The notes under the pieces were generated by a model. That model did no database searches. It was not told where the DNA came from and worked only from the letters and a program-made list of their open reading frames with translations. The position numbers and the translations under genes are program-made. Source: Streptomyces atratus (lineage in GTDB: Bacteria; Actinomycetota; Actinomycetes; Streptomycetales; Streptomycetaceae). From it: 64,000 bases of DNA. The stretch covers positions 62,001 through 126,000 of the forward strand of contig NZ_BMRN01000008.1 of NCBI RefSeq assembly GCF_014648655.1. The letters are read 5' to 3'. Of the stretch, positions 15,749 through 23,919 are shown piece after piece. Position 1 is the stretch's first letter, and the number at the start of each line of letters is the position of its first letter.

Positions 15749-16701
15749 CAGGACTCCTGGGGTGTACGGCCGAAGGTCTGCAGGTGCGTCAGCGACCCGT
15801 AGCGGTTGACGAGGTTGTCGAACTCCACCGCGTCGTGGAAGTCCAGATGGCCGCTGCCGTAGGCCTTGGCGACCTCCACGGCGTAGCGGGCGGCGGACGC
15901 GATGTCGCTCTCGTGGCTCGCGCCCGTACCGCAGCCGGGCACCGCGGCGGCCGAGGTGATGGCCAGGCCGACGACCGGGGCGGCCGTCGCGGTGGAGGGC
16001 TGCAGGATCGAATTGATGTGGTGTGCACCATTACCGTACGGGGTGATGTCCTGCGTGGTCACCGGGTACGTGACCAACGGCTCACCGGTCACCACGGCCA
16101 GCAGCTCGCCGAGCTGCTCGCCGACCCGGAGCACCCAGCCCTCCTTGACGGTGGGCGACAGGGCGAGGCCCTTGTGGTTGATGATCCGGTTGCCCTTGGT
16201 GGTGTCGATGGAGAGCACGGCCTCCATCTCACCGGTCACCTCGTGGCGGTTCATGGTGGCGATGTCCACGGGCGAGCCCATGAACGGCACCGGGTCGTGC
16301 GGCTCCGTCGGCGCGTTCGGGCAGATGTGGGTGGCGACGATCACATCGCCGGGCAGCACATCGCCGCGGCGGCGCATGTCGAGCAGCTTGGCGGCGGTGG
16401 CGATCGCGGAGACCGCACCGTCGGCGTCGGAGACCATGCCGGTCACCTCGGGCCGGGCGCCGATGCCGCCGAGCCGCCCGACCACGCCCAGCGTGCGGGC
16501 GCTGCCCCCGGACGTACGCCCTTGCGCGCCCGGGATGCGGACCATCACGAAGTCCGTCGAGCCCTGCTCGCCGGCGACCGTGGTGACCTGCGCCTGCGAT
16601 CCCTCGGCCCCGCTCACGGAGTCGAGGTACCCGGCGACCGTCTTGCCATTGACCTGGGGATCGTCCAGCAGATCGACGATGTCCAGCACGTACTTCAACA
16701 T
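15748..16701 (-). CDS. DUF1177 family protein
   Basis: This 317-residue protein matches what I recall of DUF1177: the N terminus MLKYVLDIVDLLDDPQVNGK, the central LPGDVIVATHICPNAPTEPH and PVPFMGSPVDIATMNRHEV, and QDITPYGNGAHHINSILQPS. Repeated His/Asp/Cys residues could bind metal, but no function is established to my knowledge. It is first in an operon with an NCS1 permease and an M20 peptidase and is divergent from an IclR regulator, the usual layout of a catabolic locus. ATG at 16701 has AAAGG upstream. Confidence 0.75.
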   Translation of the reverse strand: MLKYVLDIVDLLDDPQVNGKTVAGYLDSVSGAEGSQAQVTTVAGEQGSTDFVMVRIPGAQGRTSGGSARTLGVVGRLGGIGARPEVTGMVSDADGAVSAIATAAKLLDMRRRGDVLPGDVIVATHICPNAPTEPHDPVPFMGSPVDIATMNRHEVTGEMEAVLSIDTTKGNRIINHKGLALSPTVKEGWVLRVGEQLGELLAVVTGEPLVTYPVTTQDITPYGNGAHHINSILQPSTATAAPVVGLAITSAAAVPGCGTGASHESDIASAARYAVEVAKAYGSGHLDFHDAVEFDNLVNRYGSLTHLQTFGRTPQES

Positions 16702-16792
16702 GGGGGCCTTTCTCGCTCATCCGGGCACCCGGGCCGGCGCTCGACGGGGGAAGCGCGGGGCGGGGTGCTGAGGCAACATTCGGGATCGGATA

Positions 16793-16803
16793 GCGTTGAA
16801 CGC
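16793..16803. promoter_or_regulatory. Candidate IclR operator
   Basis: GCGTTGAACGC is a perfect odd palindrome in the 143-bp divergent region between the DUF1177 operon and the IclR gene. It continues into AACTGTTTCCCGTTAT. IclR regulators usually bind 12-16 bp palindromes in such divergent regions. Confidence 0.45.
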
Positions 16804-16844
16804 AACTGTTTCCCGTTATTTGCAATTCAGGTCTGAATGGTGAG

Positions 16845-17678
16845 ATGACGATGGCGGACTTCGATCTGGACCGGCGCACGCCCGCCGGGGCGCTGCAAAC
16901 CGTCGACCGGGCGCTCCTCGTGCTGCTCGCCTTCGAGCGGACCCGGCCCGACTGGGGTGTCACCGAGGTCGCCGAGGAGTTCGGGTGGGACACCTCGGTG
17001 GCCCAGCGACTTCTCGCCACCCTCGCCGGGCGTGGCTTCCTGGTCTCGGACCCGGTCACCCGTCGGTATCGCATCGGCCCCGCCGTGCTGCGTCTGGGCA
17101 GGCTCTGGGAGCGTTCCGGATCGCTGGAGCTACTGGCCGGGCCGGTCCTGGAGGAGCTGCGCCGGGTCACCGGCGACACGGTCCTGTTCTGTCTGCCGGA
17201 CAGCTTCCACATGCGGTGCGTCGCAGCGGAGGAGGGGGAGGCCGGGCCGCTGCGCTACTACCCGCTGGTCGGCGAGCTCTACCCGGCGCACGCCGGGGCG
17301 ACCAGTAAGTCGTACTACGCGTATCTGCCCGATGAGCAGCGCCACCGGCTCTTCCGGGGCCGCCCGATGGCCCGCTTCACCGACCGGACGGTCACCGACC
17401 CGGACCGGCTGGAGGAGGAGTTCCTCAAGGTTCGCGCCCAGGGATACGCCTGGACGGTCGGTGAGTACGACACCGGTATCGCGACCGTCGCCGTGCCGGT
17501 CTTCCTCGGGCGCGAACCGTACGGGAGCCTCAGCCTCGGCGGTGCCGAGGAGCTCTTCCGCGGGGCGCCCGAGGACCGGCTCGATGCCCTGCGCCACGCG
17601 GCCCAGCTGCTGGAGAGGCGGCTCACCCAGCCTCCGCAGCGCCCGAAACCCCGTGCCCGTCGCACGCGCACCACCTGA
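16845..17678 (+). CDS. IclR-family transcriptional regulator
   Basis: This 277-residue protein has an N-terminal winged helix (ALQTVDRALLVLLAFERTRP, VTEVAEEFGWDTSVAQRLLA, TLAGRGFLVSDPVTRRYRIG) and the IclR effector domain (LEELRRVTGDTVLFCLPDSF, TSKSYYAYLPDEQRHRLF, YDTGIATVAVPVFLGREPYG). Members sense aromatic, sugar or amino-acid catabolites. It is divergent from the DUF1177-permease-M20 operon and followed in the same direction by peptidase E, so it probably controls both. ATG at 16845 is used here; an ATG two codons later is possible. Confidence 0.88.
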   Translation: MTMADFDLDRRTPAGALQTVDRALLVLLAFERTRPDWGVTEVAEEFGWDTSVAQRLLATLAGRGFLVSDPVTRRYRIGPAVLRLGRLWERSGSLELLAGPVLEELRRVTGDTVLFCLPDSFHMRCVAAEEGEAGPLRYYPLVGELYPAHAGATSKSYYAYLPDEQRHRLFRGRPMARFTDRTVTDPDRLEEEFLKVRAQGYAWTVGEYDTGIATVAVPVFLGREPYGSLSLGGAEELFRGAPEDRLDALRHAAQLLERRLTQPPQRPKPRARRTRTT

Positions 17679-17680
17679 TC

Positions 17681-17750
17681 CGAAGAGAACCCTTCACCGG
17701 AAGAGATCCCTCGCCCGAAGAGAAATCTTCGCGCGAAGAGAACCCAAGAG
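17681..17750. repeat. Imperfect 17-bp tandem repeats between iclR and pepE
   Basis: Four units with period 17-19 bp fill this spacer: CGAAGAGAACCCTTCAC (17681), CGGAAGAGATCCCTCGC (17698), CCGAAGAGAAATCTTCGCG (17715) and CGAAGAGAACCCAAGAG (17734). The third can form a GAAGA/TCTTC hairpin. They lie in the leader of pepE, so they could be operators or an RNA element. Confidence 0.6.
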
Positions 17751-17757
17751 GAACCTC

Positions 17758-18486
17758 GTGAATCTGCTGCTGCTCTCCAACTCCACCCAGTACGGCTGCG
17801 GTTATCTGGAACACGCCCTGGACACCGTCACCGCGTTCCTGCCCTCCGGCGCCCGACTGGCCTTCGTTCCGTACGCGCTCGCCGACTACACCGCGTACAC
17901 CGCACGCGTCCGCGACGCCCTCGCGCCCTTCGGCATCAGCGTCCGAGGGGTCCACGAGAACGCCGACCCGGTCGCCGAACTCGCCGCGTCCGACGCCGTG
18001 TTCATAGGCGGCGGCAACTCCTTCCGGCTGCTGAGCGCGCTGTACCGGACCGGTCTTCGGGACGCCGTGATCGAAGCGGTGCGGGGCGGGCTGCCGTACA
18101 TGGGGGCCAGCGCTGGTACGAACATGGCGGCGCCCACCCTCCGTACCACCAACGACATGCCCATCGTGCAGCCGCCGTCCTTCGAGACCCTCGGTCTCGT
18201 CCCGTTCCAGATCAACCCGCACTATCTGGACCCGGACCCGGAGAGCACCCACAAGGGCGAGACCCGAGAGGAGCGGCTCACAGAGTTCCTCGAGGAGAAC
18301 GACGTGCCGGTGCTCGGCCTGCGCGAGGGGTCATGGCTGCGGGTCAACGGGCGCCAGGCCCGGGTGCAGGGCGCCCGCCCCGCCCGGCTGTTCATCCGCG
18401 GCGCACAGCCGCAGGAGCTTTTGGCGGGGTCGGACGTCTCTCATCTGCTCACGACGACACCGCGGTTCGACGCTCCCGTGCGCTGA
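17758..18486 (+). CDS. pepE: Dipeptidase E (S51 peptidase)
   Basis: This 242-residue protein begins NLLLLSNSTQYGCGYLEHAL and carries the S51 nucleophile motif YMGASAGTNMAAPTLRTTND (Ser in GASAG) after the family segment DAVFIGGGNSFRLLSALYR. PFQINPHYLDPDPESTHKGE follows, with the conserved histidines. PepE cleaves dipeptides with N-terminal aspartate in the cytoplasm. GTG at 17758 follows AAGAGGAA. Its place beside the IclR gene and opposite an M20 peptidase/permease operon suggests a shared role in using an Asp-containing compound. Its 3' end overlaps a pseudogene on the other strand. Confidence 0.9.
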   Translation: MNLLLLSNSTQYGCGYLEHALDTVTAFLPSGARLAFVPYALADYTAYTARVRDALAPFGISVRGVHENADPVAELAASDAVFIGGGNSFRLLSALYRTGLRDAVIEAVRGGLPYMGASAGTNMAAPTLRTTNDMPIVQPPSFETLGLVPFQINPHYLDPDPESTHKGETREERLTEFLEENDVPVLGLREGSWLRVNGRQARVQGARPARLFIRGAQPQELLAGSDVSHLLTTTPRFDAPVR

Positions 18487-18797
18487 CCGCCGGCACCAGA
18501 TCGGCATCGACCGGCAGCCCGTTGCCCGGGTGGACCGCCGGGCAGGCGCGCGGCGCGTATCCGGTGGCCGATCCGGCCGGAACGAAGTCGCCGCCGGACG
18601 GGGCGGCCGGCATGTAGTGGCCGTCCTCGTCCGGGTGGACCGGCCTGGCGGCCCCGGTGGTCGATCAGCGTGACATCGGCGCGGGCCACCGGCGTACCGT
18701 CCGTGTCCAGCACCCGGCCGCGGAAGCCGCCGGCGACCAGCGCGGCGGCGGGCAGCGCGAGTCCGCCGCCCACCCCGATCGCGGGCAGCACGGGCCG
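18449..18797 (-). pseudogene. Remnant with carboxypeptidase-regulatory-like domain
   Basis: One frame reads PVLPAIGVGGGLALPAAALV followed by GGFRGRVLDTDGTPVARADV and TLIDHRGRQA, a transmembrane-like segment joined to a carboxypeptidase-regulatory-like beta domain. The reading then continues only in another frame as VHPDEDGHYMPAAPSGGDFV, then PAGSATGYAPRAC, and stops at 18449. An indel near 18640 separates the halves. The fusion of a membrane helix directly to the beta domain suggests an internal deletion of a larger transporter, such as an MFS protein carrying this domain. No good start or ribosome site is visible. It overlaps the 3' end of pepE. Confidence 0.6.
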
Positions 18798-18939
18798 CCA
18801 GGTGTGTGCAGGGTGAAACCTTCCGCATGTCCGAGGTATTCCGGTGAACGCGGTACGAACGGGGCACGGCCGCACACCCGGCCCTGAGGCATGCGGCGAT
18901 CCGGCGCCACCGGATCCCTCCACTGACCTTCCGTCAGAT

Positions 18940-18953
18940 TGGAACGTGTTCTA
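18940..18953. promoter_or_regulatory. KstR-type operator (copy 2, upstream of acyl-CoA dehydrogenase)
   Basis: TGGAACGTGTTCTA matches TnnAACnnGTTnnA completely, 42 bp before the acyl-CoA dehydrogenase start. It overlaps a possible -10 (TACTCT, 18952-18957), a position suited to repression. Confidence 0.8.
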
Positions 18954-18994
18954 CTCTTGCGCCGTTCCAGTGGCTGCGACCGGCGAGGATCCGC

Positions 18995-21175
18995 ATGGGC
19001 ATCGGAATCACCGAAGAACAGAGGGAGTTGGCGCAGGCCGCACGGGGCTGGCTGGCGCGCTCCGTACCGCCTCAGGAGATACGCAAGCTCCTCGACGCGG
19101 ACGCTCCCGGTACACCCGGCGTGCGCCCCGGGTACTGGGACGGGCTCGTGGAACAGGGTCTCCTCTCTGTCCATCTGCCCGAGGAGTACGGGGGCGGGGG
19201 CGGCCGGCTCCTCGATCTGGCCGTGGTCCTGGAGGAGGCGGGCCGGGCCGCGCTCCCCGGCCCGTACCTCGCGAGCGCCCTCGCCTCCGCCGTGCTGCAC
19301 GCGTCGGGGGCGGGCGCGCTGGTGCGTGACCTCGCGGACGGCACGCGCATCGGCGCCGTCGCCCTCGGCCCCGGCACCCTCACCGCCGTGGAGCACGAGG
19401 ACGGGCATCTGCTCGACGGGGCGGCCCCGCCCGTCCTCTCCGGCGCCGATGCCGATCTGCTCCTGCTCCCCGCCGAATCGGCCGCCGGCACCCTCTGGTT
19501 CGCCGTCGACGCCGCCACGGAAGGGCTGACCGTCCGCCCGCACCGCAGCGCCGACCCGACCCGCCCCACGGCCGGGATGCGCGCCGAGGGCGTACTCGTC
19601 CCCGCGGAACGCGTCGTGCGGGCCGACACCGCACGCGTACGGGACCTCGCCGCTGTCCTCTTCTCCGCCGAAGCGTGTGGAATCGCGGCCCGGGCGCTGG
19701 ACACCGCGGTCGAATACGCCAAGGTCCGCGAACAGTTCGGCCGCCCCATCGGACAGTTCCAGGGCATCAAGCACCTCTGTGCCGACATGCTCGTACGGCT
19801 CGAGCGGGCTCGCGCGCTGGTGTGGGACGCGGCCCGCGCCGCCGACGAGGAGGACGACCCGGACGTACGGTCCATGGTCACCGCCCTCGCCGCGTCGGAC
19901 GCCCTCGACGCCGCGTACGGCTGCGCCAAGGACTGCATCCAGATCCTCGGCGGCATCGGCTTCACCTGGGAGCACGACGCCCATCTGTATCTGCGCCGGG
20001 CACTGGTGGCCAGGCAGCTGCTCGGGGCCGGCGACGCCCACCGGCTGCGGGCCGTACGGCTGGCCGAGGGCGGGGCACGTCGCGAACTCACCCTCGAACT
20101 CCCCGCCGAGGCCGCAGTCCACCGGGCCGGGGCGCGCGAGGCCGTCGCCGCCGCCCGAGGCCTCGATCCGAAGGCCGCCCGCCGCACCCTCGCACCGACC
20201 GGGTACGCGGCCCCGCACCTCCCCGCCCCCTACGGGCTGGGCGCCGGCCCCGTCCAACAACTCGCCATACAGCAGGAGTTGAAGGAACAGGGGGTGAAGC
20301 TGAGCGACCTCGGGATCGCCACCTGGGTCGTCCCCTCGCTCATCGCCCACGGGACGGCGCAGCAGCAGGGCCGCTACCTGCTGCCCACCCTGCGCGGCGA
20401 ACTCCTCTGGTGCCAGCTGTTCTCCGAACCCGGTGCGGGCTCCGACCTCGCGTCGCTCCGGACCAGGGCCGAGCGGACGGCCGAGGGCTGGCGGATCAAC
20501 GGGCAGAAGGTGTGGACGAGCGCAGCCCAATGGGCCGACCACGGAATTCTGCTGGCCAGGACCGACCCGGACGCGCCCAAGCACCAGGGGATCGGCTACT
20601 TCCTCGTCGACATGAAGAACACCGAGGGCATCGACATCCGCCCGCTGAAGGAGATCACCGGCGACTCCCTCTTCAACGAGGTGTACTTCGACAACGTTCT
20701 GCTCCCCGCCGACGCCCTCGTCGGCGAGATCGACGACGGCTGGCGGGTCGCCCGCAACACCCTCGGCAACGAACGCGTCCACATGGCCGACCAGATGACC
20801 TTCGACACCGGCCTCGAGGCGCTGATCGCCCGCTCCGGCGAACTCGACGGCACATACCGGGCCCGTATCGGAGCACTCGCCGCCGAGGCCCACGCACTCG
20901 CCTGCATCGGACTGAGGACCACCCTGCAGCAGGTGTCCGGTCTCGAACCCGGCGCGGGAGCCTCCGTCCGCAAACTCGTCCAGACCACCCACCAGCAGAA
21001 GGTCGCCGAACTGGCCCTCGAACTCCTCGGCCCGGCCGGCGCAGCCGGCGAAGGGGCGGCGGAGCGGGCCGTGCACGGCTTCCTGATGTCCCGCTGTCTG
21101 ACCATCGCGGGCGGCACCACCCAGGTTCAGCTCAATGTCGTCGCCGAGCGCATCCTCGGCCTCCCGCGCGATTGA
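18995..21175 (+). CDS. Two-domain fused acyl-CoA dehydrogenase (FadE34/ChsE3-like)
   Basis: This 726-residue protein contains two complete acyl-CoA dehydrogenase units. The first (about 1-365) has VEYAKVREQFGRPIGQFQGI and ILGGIGFTWEHDAHLYLRRA. The second (about 375-726) has CQLFSEPGAGSDLASLRTRA, INGQKVWTSAAQWADHGILL and CLTIAGGTTQVQLNVVAERI. Ordinary FadE proteins have about 380 residues; the fusion length matches mycobacterial FadE34, which acts on steroid side-chain acyl-CoA thioesters and lies beside kstR there. FAD and a bulky acyl-CoA are the expected ligands. A KstR-type box precedes it. GAGGA supports ATG 18995. An Ltp-type thiolase follows 12 bp downstream. Confidence 0.88.
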   Translation: MGIGITEEQRELAQAARGWLARSVPPQEIRKLLDADAPGTPGVRPGYWDGLVEQGLLSVHLPEEYGGGGGRLLDLAVVLEEAGRAALPGPYLASALASAVLHASGAGALVRDLADGTRIGAVALGPGTLTAVEHEDGHLLDGAAPPVLSGADADLLLLPAESAAGTLWFAVDAATEGLTVRPHRSADPTRPTAGMRAEGVLVPAERVVRADTARVRDLAAVLFSAEACGIAARALDTAVEYAKVREQFGRPIGQFQGIKHLCADMLVRLERARALVWDAARAADEEDDPDVRSMVTALAASDALDAAYGCAKDCIQILGGIGFTWEHDAHLYLRRALVARQLLGAGDAHRLRAVRLAEGGARRELTLELPAEAAVHRAGAREAVAAARGLDPKAARRTLAPTGYAAPHLPAPYGLGAGPVQQLAIQQELKEQGVKLSDLGIATWVVPSLIAHGTAQQQGRYLLPTLRGELLWCQLFSEPGAGSDLASLRTRAERTAEGWRINGQKVWTSAAQWADHGILLARTDPDAPKHQGIGYFLVDMKNTEGIDIRPLKEITGDSLFNEVYFDNVLLPADALVGEIDDGWRVARNTLGNERVHMADQMTFDTGLEALIARSGELDGTYRARIGALAAEAHALACIGLRTTLQQVSGLEPGAGASVRKLVQTTHQQKVAELALELLGPAGAAGEGAAERAVHGFLMSRCLTIAGGTTQVQLNVVAERILGLPRD

Positions 21176-21187
21176 AGGGACTTGCTC

Positions 21188-22384
21188 ATGAAGGCGTACA
21201 TCGTCGGTGTCGGAATGACGAAGTTCGAGAAGCCCGAGACACGCGACTGGCAGTACTGGGACATGGCGAAGGAGGCCGGCACGGCGGCGCTCACCGATGC
21301 CTCCCTCGCGTACGAGCAGGTACAACAGGTCGCCGTCGGCTACTGCTTCCAGGCATCGACCGCCGGTCAGCGCGCCGTGTACGAACTCGGGCTGACCGGA
21401 GTGCCCGTCTACAACGTCAACAACAACTGTGCCACCGGCTCCACCGCGCTGATGATGGCCCGGCAGTTCGTCGAGGGCGGCGGCAGCGACTGCGTCCTCG
21501 CGCTCGGCTTCGAGAAGATGGCGCGCGGTGCGCTCGGCGGCAAAGGCGCCGACGGCGGTGCCGCCGACTTCAAGACATCACCCGTCGCCCGGCACTACGG
21601 GATCATGGCTGCCGCCCACGGCTTCGAGATGAGCCCGCCCACCGCCCAGATATTCGGCAACGCGGCCCGCGAGCACATGGAGCGGTACGGGACGACCGAG
21701 GCACAACTCGCCGCGGTCGGCGCCAAGAACCACCGGCACTCGGTGAACAACCCGTACGCCCAGTTCCAGGACCCGTACACGGTCCAGGAGATCCTCGCCG
21801 CGAAGACCGTCCACCGCCCGCTGACCAAACTCCAGTGCTCACCCACCTCCGACGGGTCGGCCGCCGCCGTCGTCGTATCGGAACGCTTCGTCGAGAGCCA
21901 CGGCCTGGGCGACCGGGCGGTCGAGATCGTCGCCCAGGCGATGACCACCGACACCGGTGACTCCTTCGCCTCCGGGACCTGCATCGACGCCGTCGGACAG
22001 CCGATGTCGCGGGCCGCCGCCCAGCAGGTGTACGAGGCCTCCGGGCTCTCGGCCGCCGACCTCGACGTCATCGAGCTGCACGACTGCTTCTCCATCAACG
22101 AACTCCTCACCTACGAGGCGCTCGGGCTGTGCGGCGAGGGCGAGTCCGGGAAACTCGTCGAGTCCGGGGCCACCACGTACGGCGGCCGGTGGGTGGTCAA
22201 CCCGTCCGGCGGGCTGATCTCCAAGGGGCACCCGCTCGGCGCCACCGGAATCGCCCAGGCCGCCGAACTCACCTGGCAGCTGCGGGGAGAGGCGCAGGGC
22301 AGGCAGGTGAAGGACGCCCGGGTCGGCCTGGCCCACAACATCGGCCTCGGTGGAGCGGCGGTGGTGACGTTGCTACGGCGTTAG
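21188..22384 (+). CDS. SCP2/thiolase-type lipid-transfer protein (Ltp1-like)
   Basis: This 398-residue thiolase-fold protein starts [20 protein letters not shown]. The expected nucleophile region is [20 protein letters not shown], and later motifs are [40 protein letters not shown] and [12 protein letters not shown]. It is very similar to mycobacterial Ltp1 as I recall it. Such enzymes carry out thiolytic or retro-aldol cleavage of beta-oxidation intermediates. ATG at 21188 follows GAAGGGA; TTG at 21182 is weaker. It is coupled to the fused dehydrogenase, and both are probably under the KstR-type operator at 18940. Confidence 0.88.
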   Translation: MKAYIVGVGMTKFEKPETRDWQYWDMAKEAGTAALTDASLAYEQVQQVAVGYCFQASTAGQRAVYELGLTGVPVYNVNNNCATGSTALMMARQFVEGGGSDCVLALGFEKMARGALGGKGADGGAADFKTSPVARHYGIMAAAHGFEMSPPTAQIFGNAAREHMERYGTTEAQLAAVGAKNHRHSVNNPYAQFQDPYTVQEILAAKTVHRPLTKLQCSPTSDGSAAAVVVSERFVESHGLGDRAVEIVAQAMTTDTGDSFASGTCIDAVGQPMSRAAAQQVYEASGLSAADLDVIELHDCFSINELLTYEALGLCGEGESGKLVESGATTYGGRWVVNPSGGLISKGHPLGATGIAQAAELTWQLRGEAQGRQVKDARVGLAHNIGLGGAAVVTLLRR

Positions 22385-22473
22385 CGGGAGATCGGCGGGC
22401 ATCGTGCTACGTCGCCGGACCGGGCCCGGGTCGGCCCGAATACCGATGTACGGGGCGCAGGGCGGCTGCGAGT

Positions 22474-23904
22474 ATGACGGTCATGGTTGACGTCACGACG
22501 CCCGCACCCCCGCAACAACGACACAGGACCCGCACCTGGGCGGCGGTGCTCGCCGCCTGTGTCGGACAGTTCCTCGTCGTGCTCGATGTATCCGTCGTCA
22601 ATGTCGCCCTGCCGTCCATGCGTTCCGACCTCGCAATGACCGCCGCCGGACTGCAATGGGTGCTCAACGCCTACTCGATCGCGTTCGCCGGATTCATGCT
22701 GCTCGGCGGGCGCGCCGCCGACATCTACGGCCGCAAGCGGATGTTCCTCATAGGCCTCGGCCTGTTCACCGCGGCCTCCCTGGCCGGCGGGCTCGCCCAG
22801 GAGGGCTGGCAGTTGCTGGCCGCCCGCGCCGCGCAGGGGCTCGGTGCCGCCGTGCTCGCCCCCGCCACCCTCACCCTGCTCACCACCACCGTTCCCGAGG
22901 GCCCGGCCAGGACGAAGGCGATCGGCACCTGGATGGCCGTCGGCGCGGGCGGCGGAGCGGCCGGCGGGCTGATCGGCGGGGTGCTCACCGATCTGCTGTC
23001 CTGGCGCTGGGTCCTGCTGATCAATGTGCCGGTCGGCGTGCTCGTCCTGGCCGGCGCGGCGGTCTGGCTCGCCGAGGGCCGGGCGGGCGACCGGCGGCGG
23101 ATCGACTTCCTGGGCGCGGTCCTCGTCACTGCGGGGCTCGCCCTTGTCGCGTACGGCATCGTGCAGACCGAGGAGTCGGGCTGGACCGCGGCGGCGACCC
23201 TGGCGCCGCTGCTCGGTGGGGTGGCCCTGCTGATCGCCTTCGTGGTGGTGGAGGCCAGGACCGCGGAGCCGCTGATGCCGCTCAGGGTGCTCGGGGCGCG
23301 GGCGGTGACCTCGGCGAACGCGGCGATGTTCGTGATCGGTTCCGCGACGTTCTCGATGTGGTACTTCATGACCGTGTACGCCCAGACGGTGCTGGGTTAC
23401 ACCCCGTTGCAGGCCGGACTCGCCCTGATGCCCACGTCGTTGGCCGTCGTCATCGGCTCGAAGTGCGCGCCCCGCGTCATGGCCAGGGTCGGCGCGAAGA
23501 ACCTGGCGCTCATCGGTACGACCGTCGCCGCCGCGGGTTTCGGCTGGCAGTCCACGATGGGTGCCGACGGCTCGTACCTCACCTCGGTCTGTCTGCCCGG
23601 CGTCCTGATGATGGCCGGTGCGGGCCTGGCATCCACCCCGCTCGCCTCCCTCGCCATCACGGGGGCTGCCCACGGCGAGGCCGGTCTGGTCTCCGGCCTC
23701 GTCAACACCTCCCGCACGATGGGCGGTGCGCTCGGTCTCGCCGTGCTCTCCACCGTCGCCGCCGCACGCACCGCGGGCGGCACCGGGCCCGAGGAGCTCA
23801 CGGCCGGGTACGCGCTGGCGTTCCGGACGGCCGGCACGGTACTGCTGGGCGGACTGCTGCTGATGGCACTGTGGCTGCCGCGCCACCGGTCGGTTCAGCG
23901 CTGA
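22474..23904 (+). CDS. DHA2-family MFS drug transporter
   Basis: This 476-residue protein has about 14 membrane segments. Conserved DHA2 elements include LDVSVVNVALPSMRSDLAMT (motif D1), LGGRAADIYGRKRMFLIGLG (motif A), LLAARAAQGLGAAVLAPATL (motif B) and GAGGGAAGGLIGGVLTDLLS (motif C). It is a likely proton antiporter for drugs or metabolites. ATG at 22474 lies in a weak context; an ATG four codons later is possible. It is separated from the ltp gene by 89 bp with no KstR box, so I would not place it in that regulon. Confidence 0.88.
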   Translation: MTVMVDVTTPAPPQQRHRTRTWAAVLAACVGQFLVVLDVSVVNVALPSMRSDLAMTAAGLQWVLNAYSIAFAGFMLLGGRAADIYGRKRMFLIGLGLFTAASLAGGLAQEGWQLLAARAAQGLGAAVLAPATLTLLTTTVPEGPARTKAIGTWMAVGAGGGAAGGLIGGVLTDLLSWRWVLLINVPVGVLVLAGAAVWLAEGRAGDRRRIDFLGAVLVTAGLALVAYGIVQTEESGWTAAATLAPLLGGVALLIAFVVVEARTAEPLMPLRVLGARAVTSANAAMFVIGSATFSMWYFMTVYAQTVLGYTPLQAGLALMPTSLAVVIGSKCAPRVMARVGAKNLALIGTTVAAAGFGWQSTMGADGSYLTSVCLPGVLMMAGAGLASTPLASLAITGAAHGEAGLVSGLVNTSRTMGGALGLAVLSTVAAARTAGGTGPEELTAGYALAFRTAGTVLLGGLLLMALWLPRHRSVQR

Positions 23905-23919
23905 GGCGCAGGGGGCCGG

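Noticed and set aside
22385..22473. KstR control of the DHA2 transporter after ltp.
   Set aside because: No TnnAACnnGTTnnA sequence lies in the spacer and the gene has its own leader.
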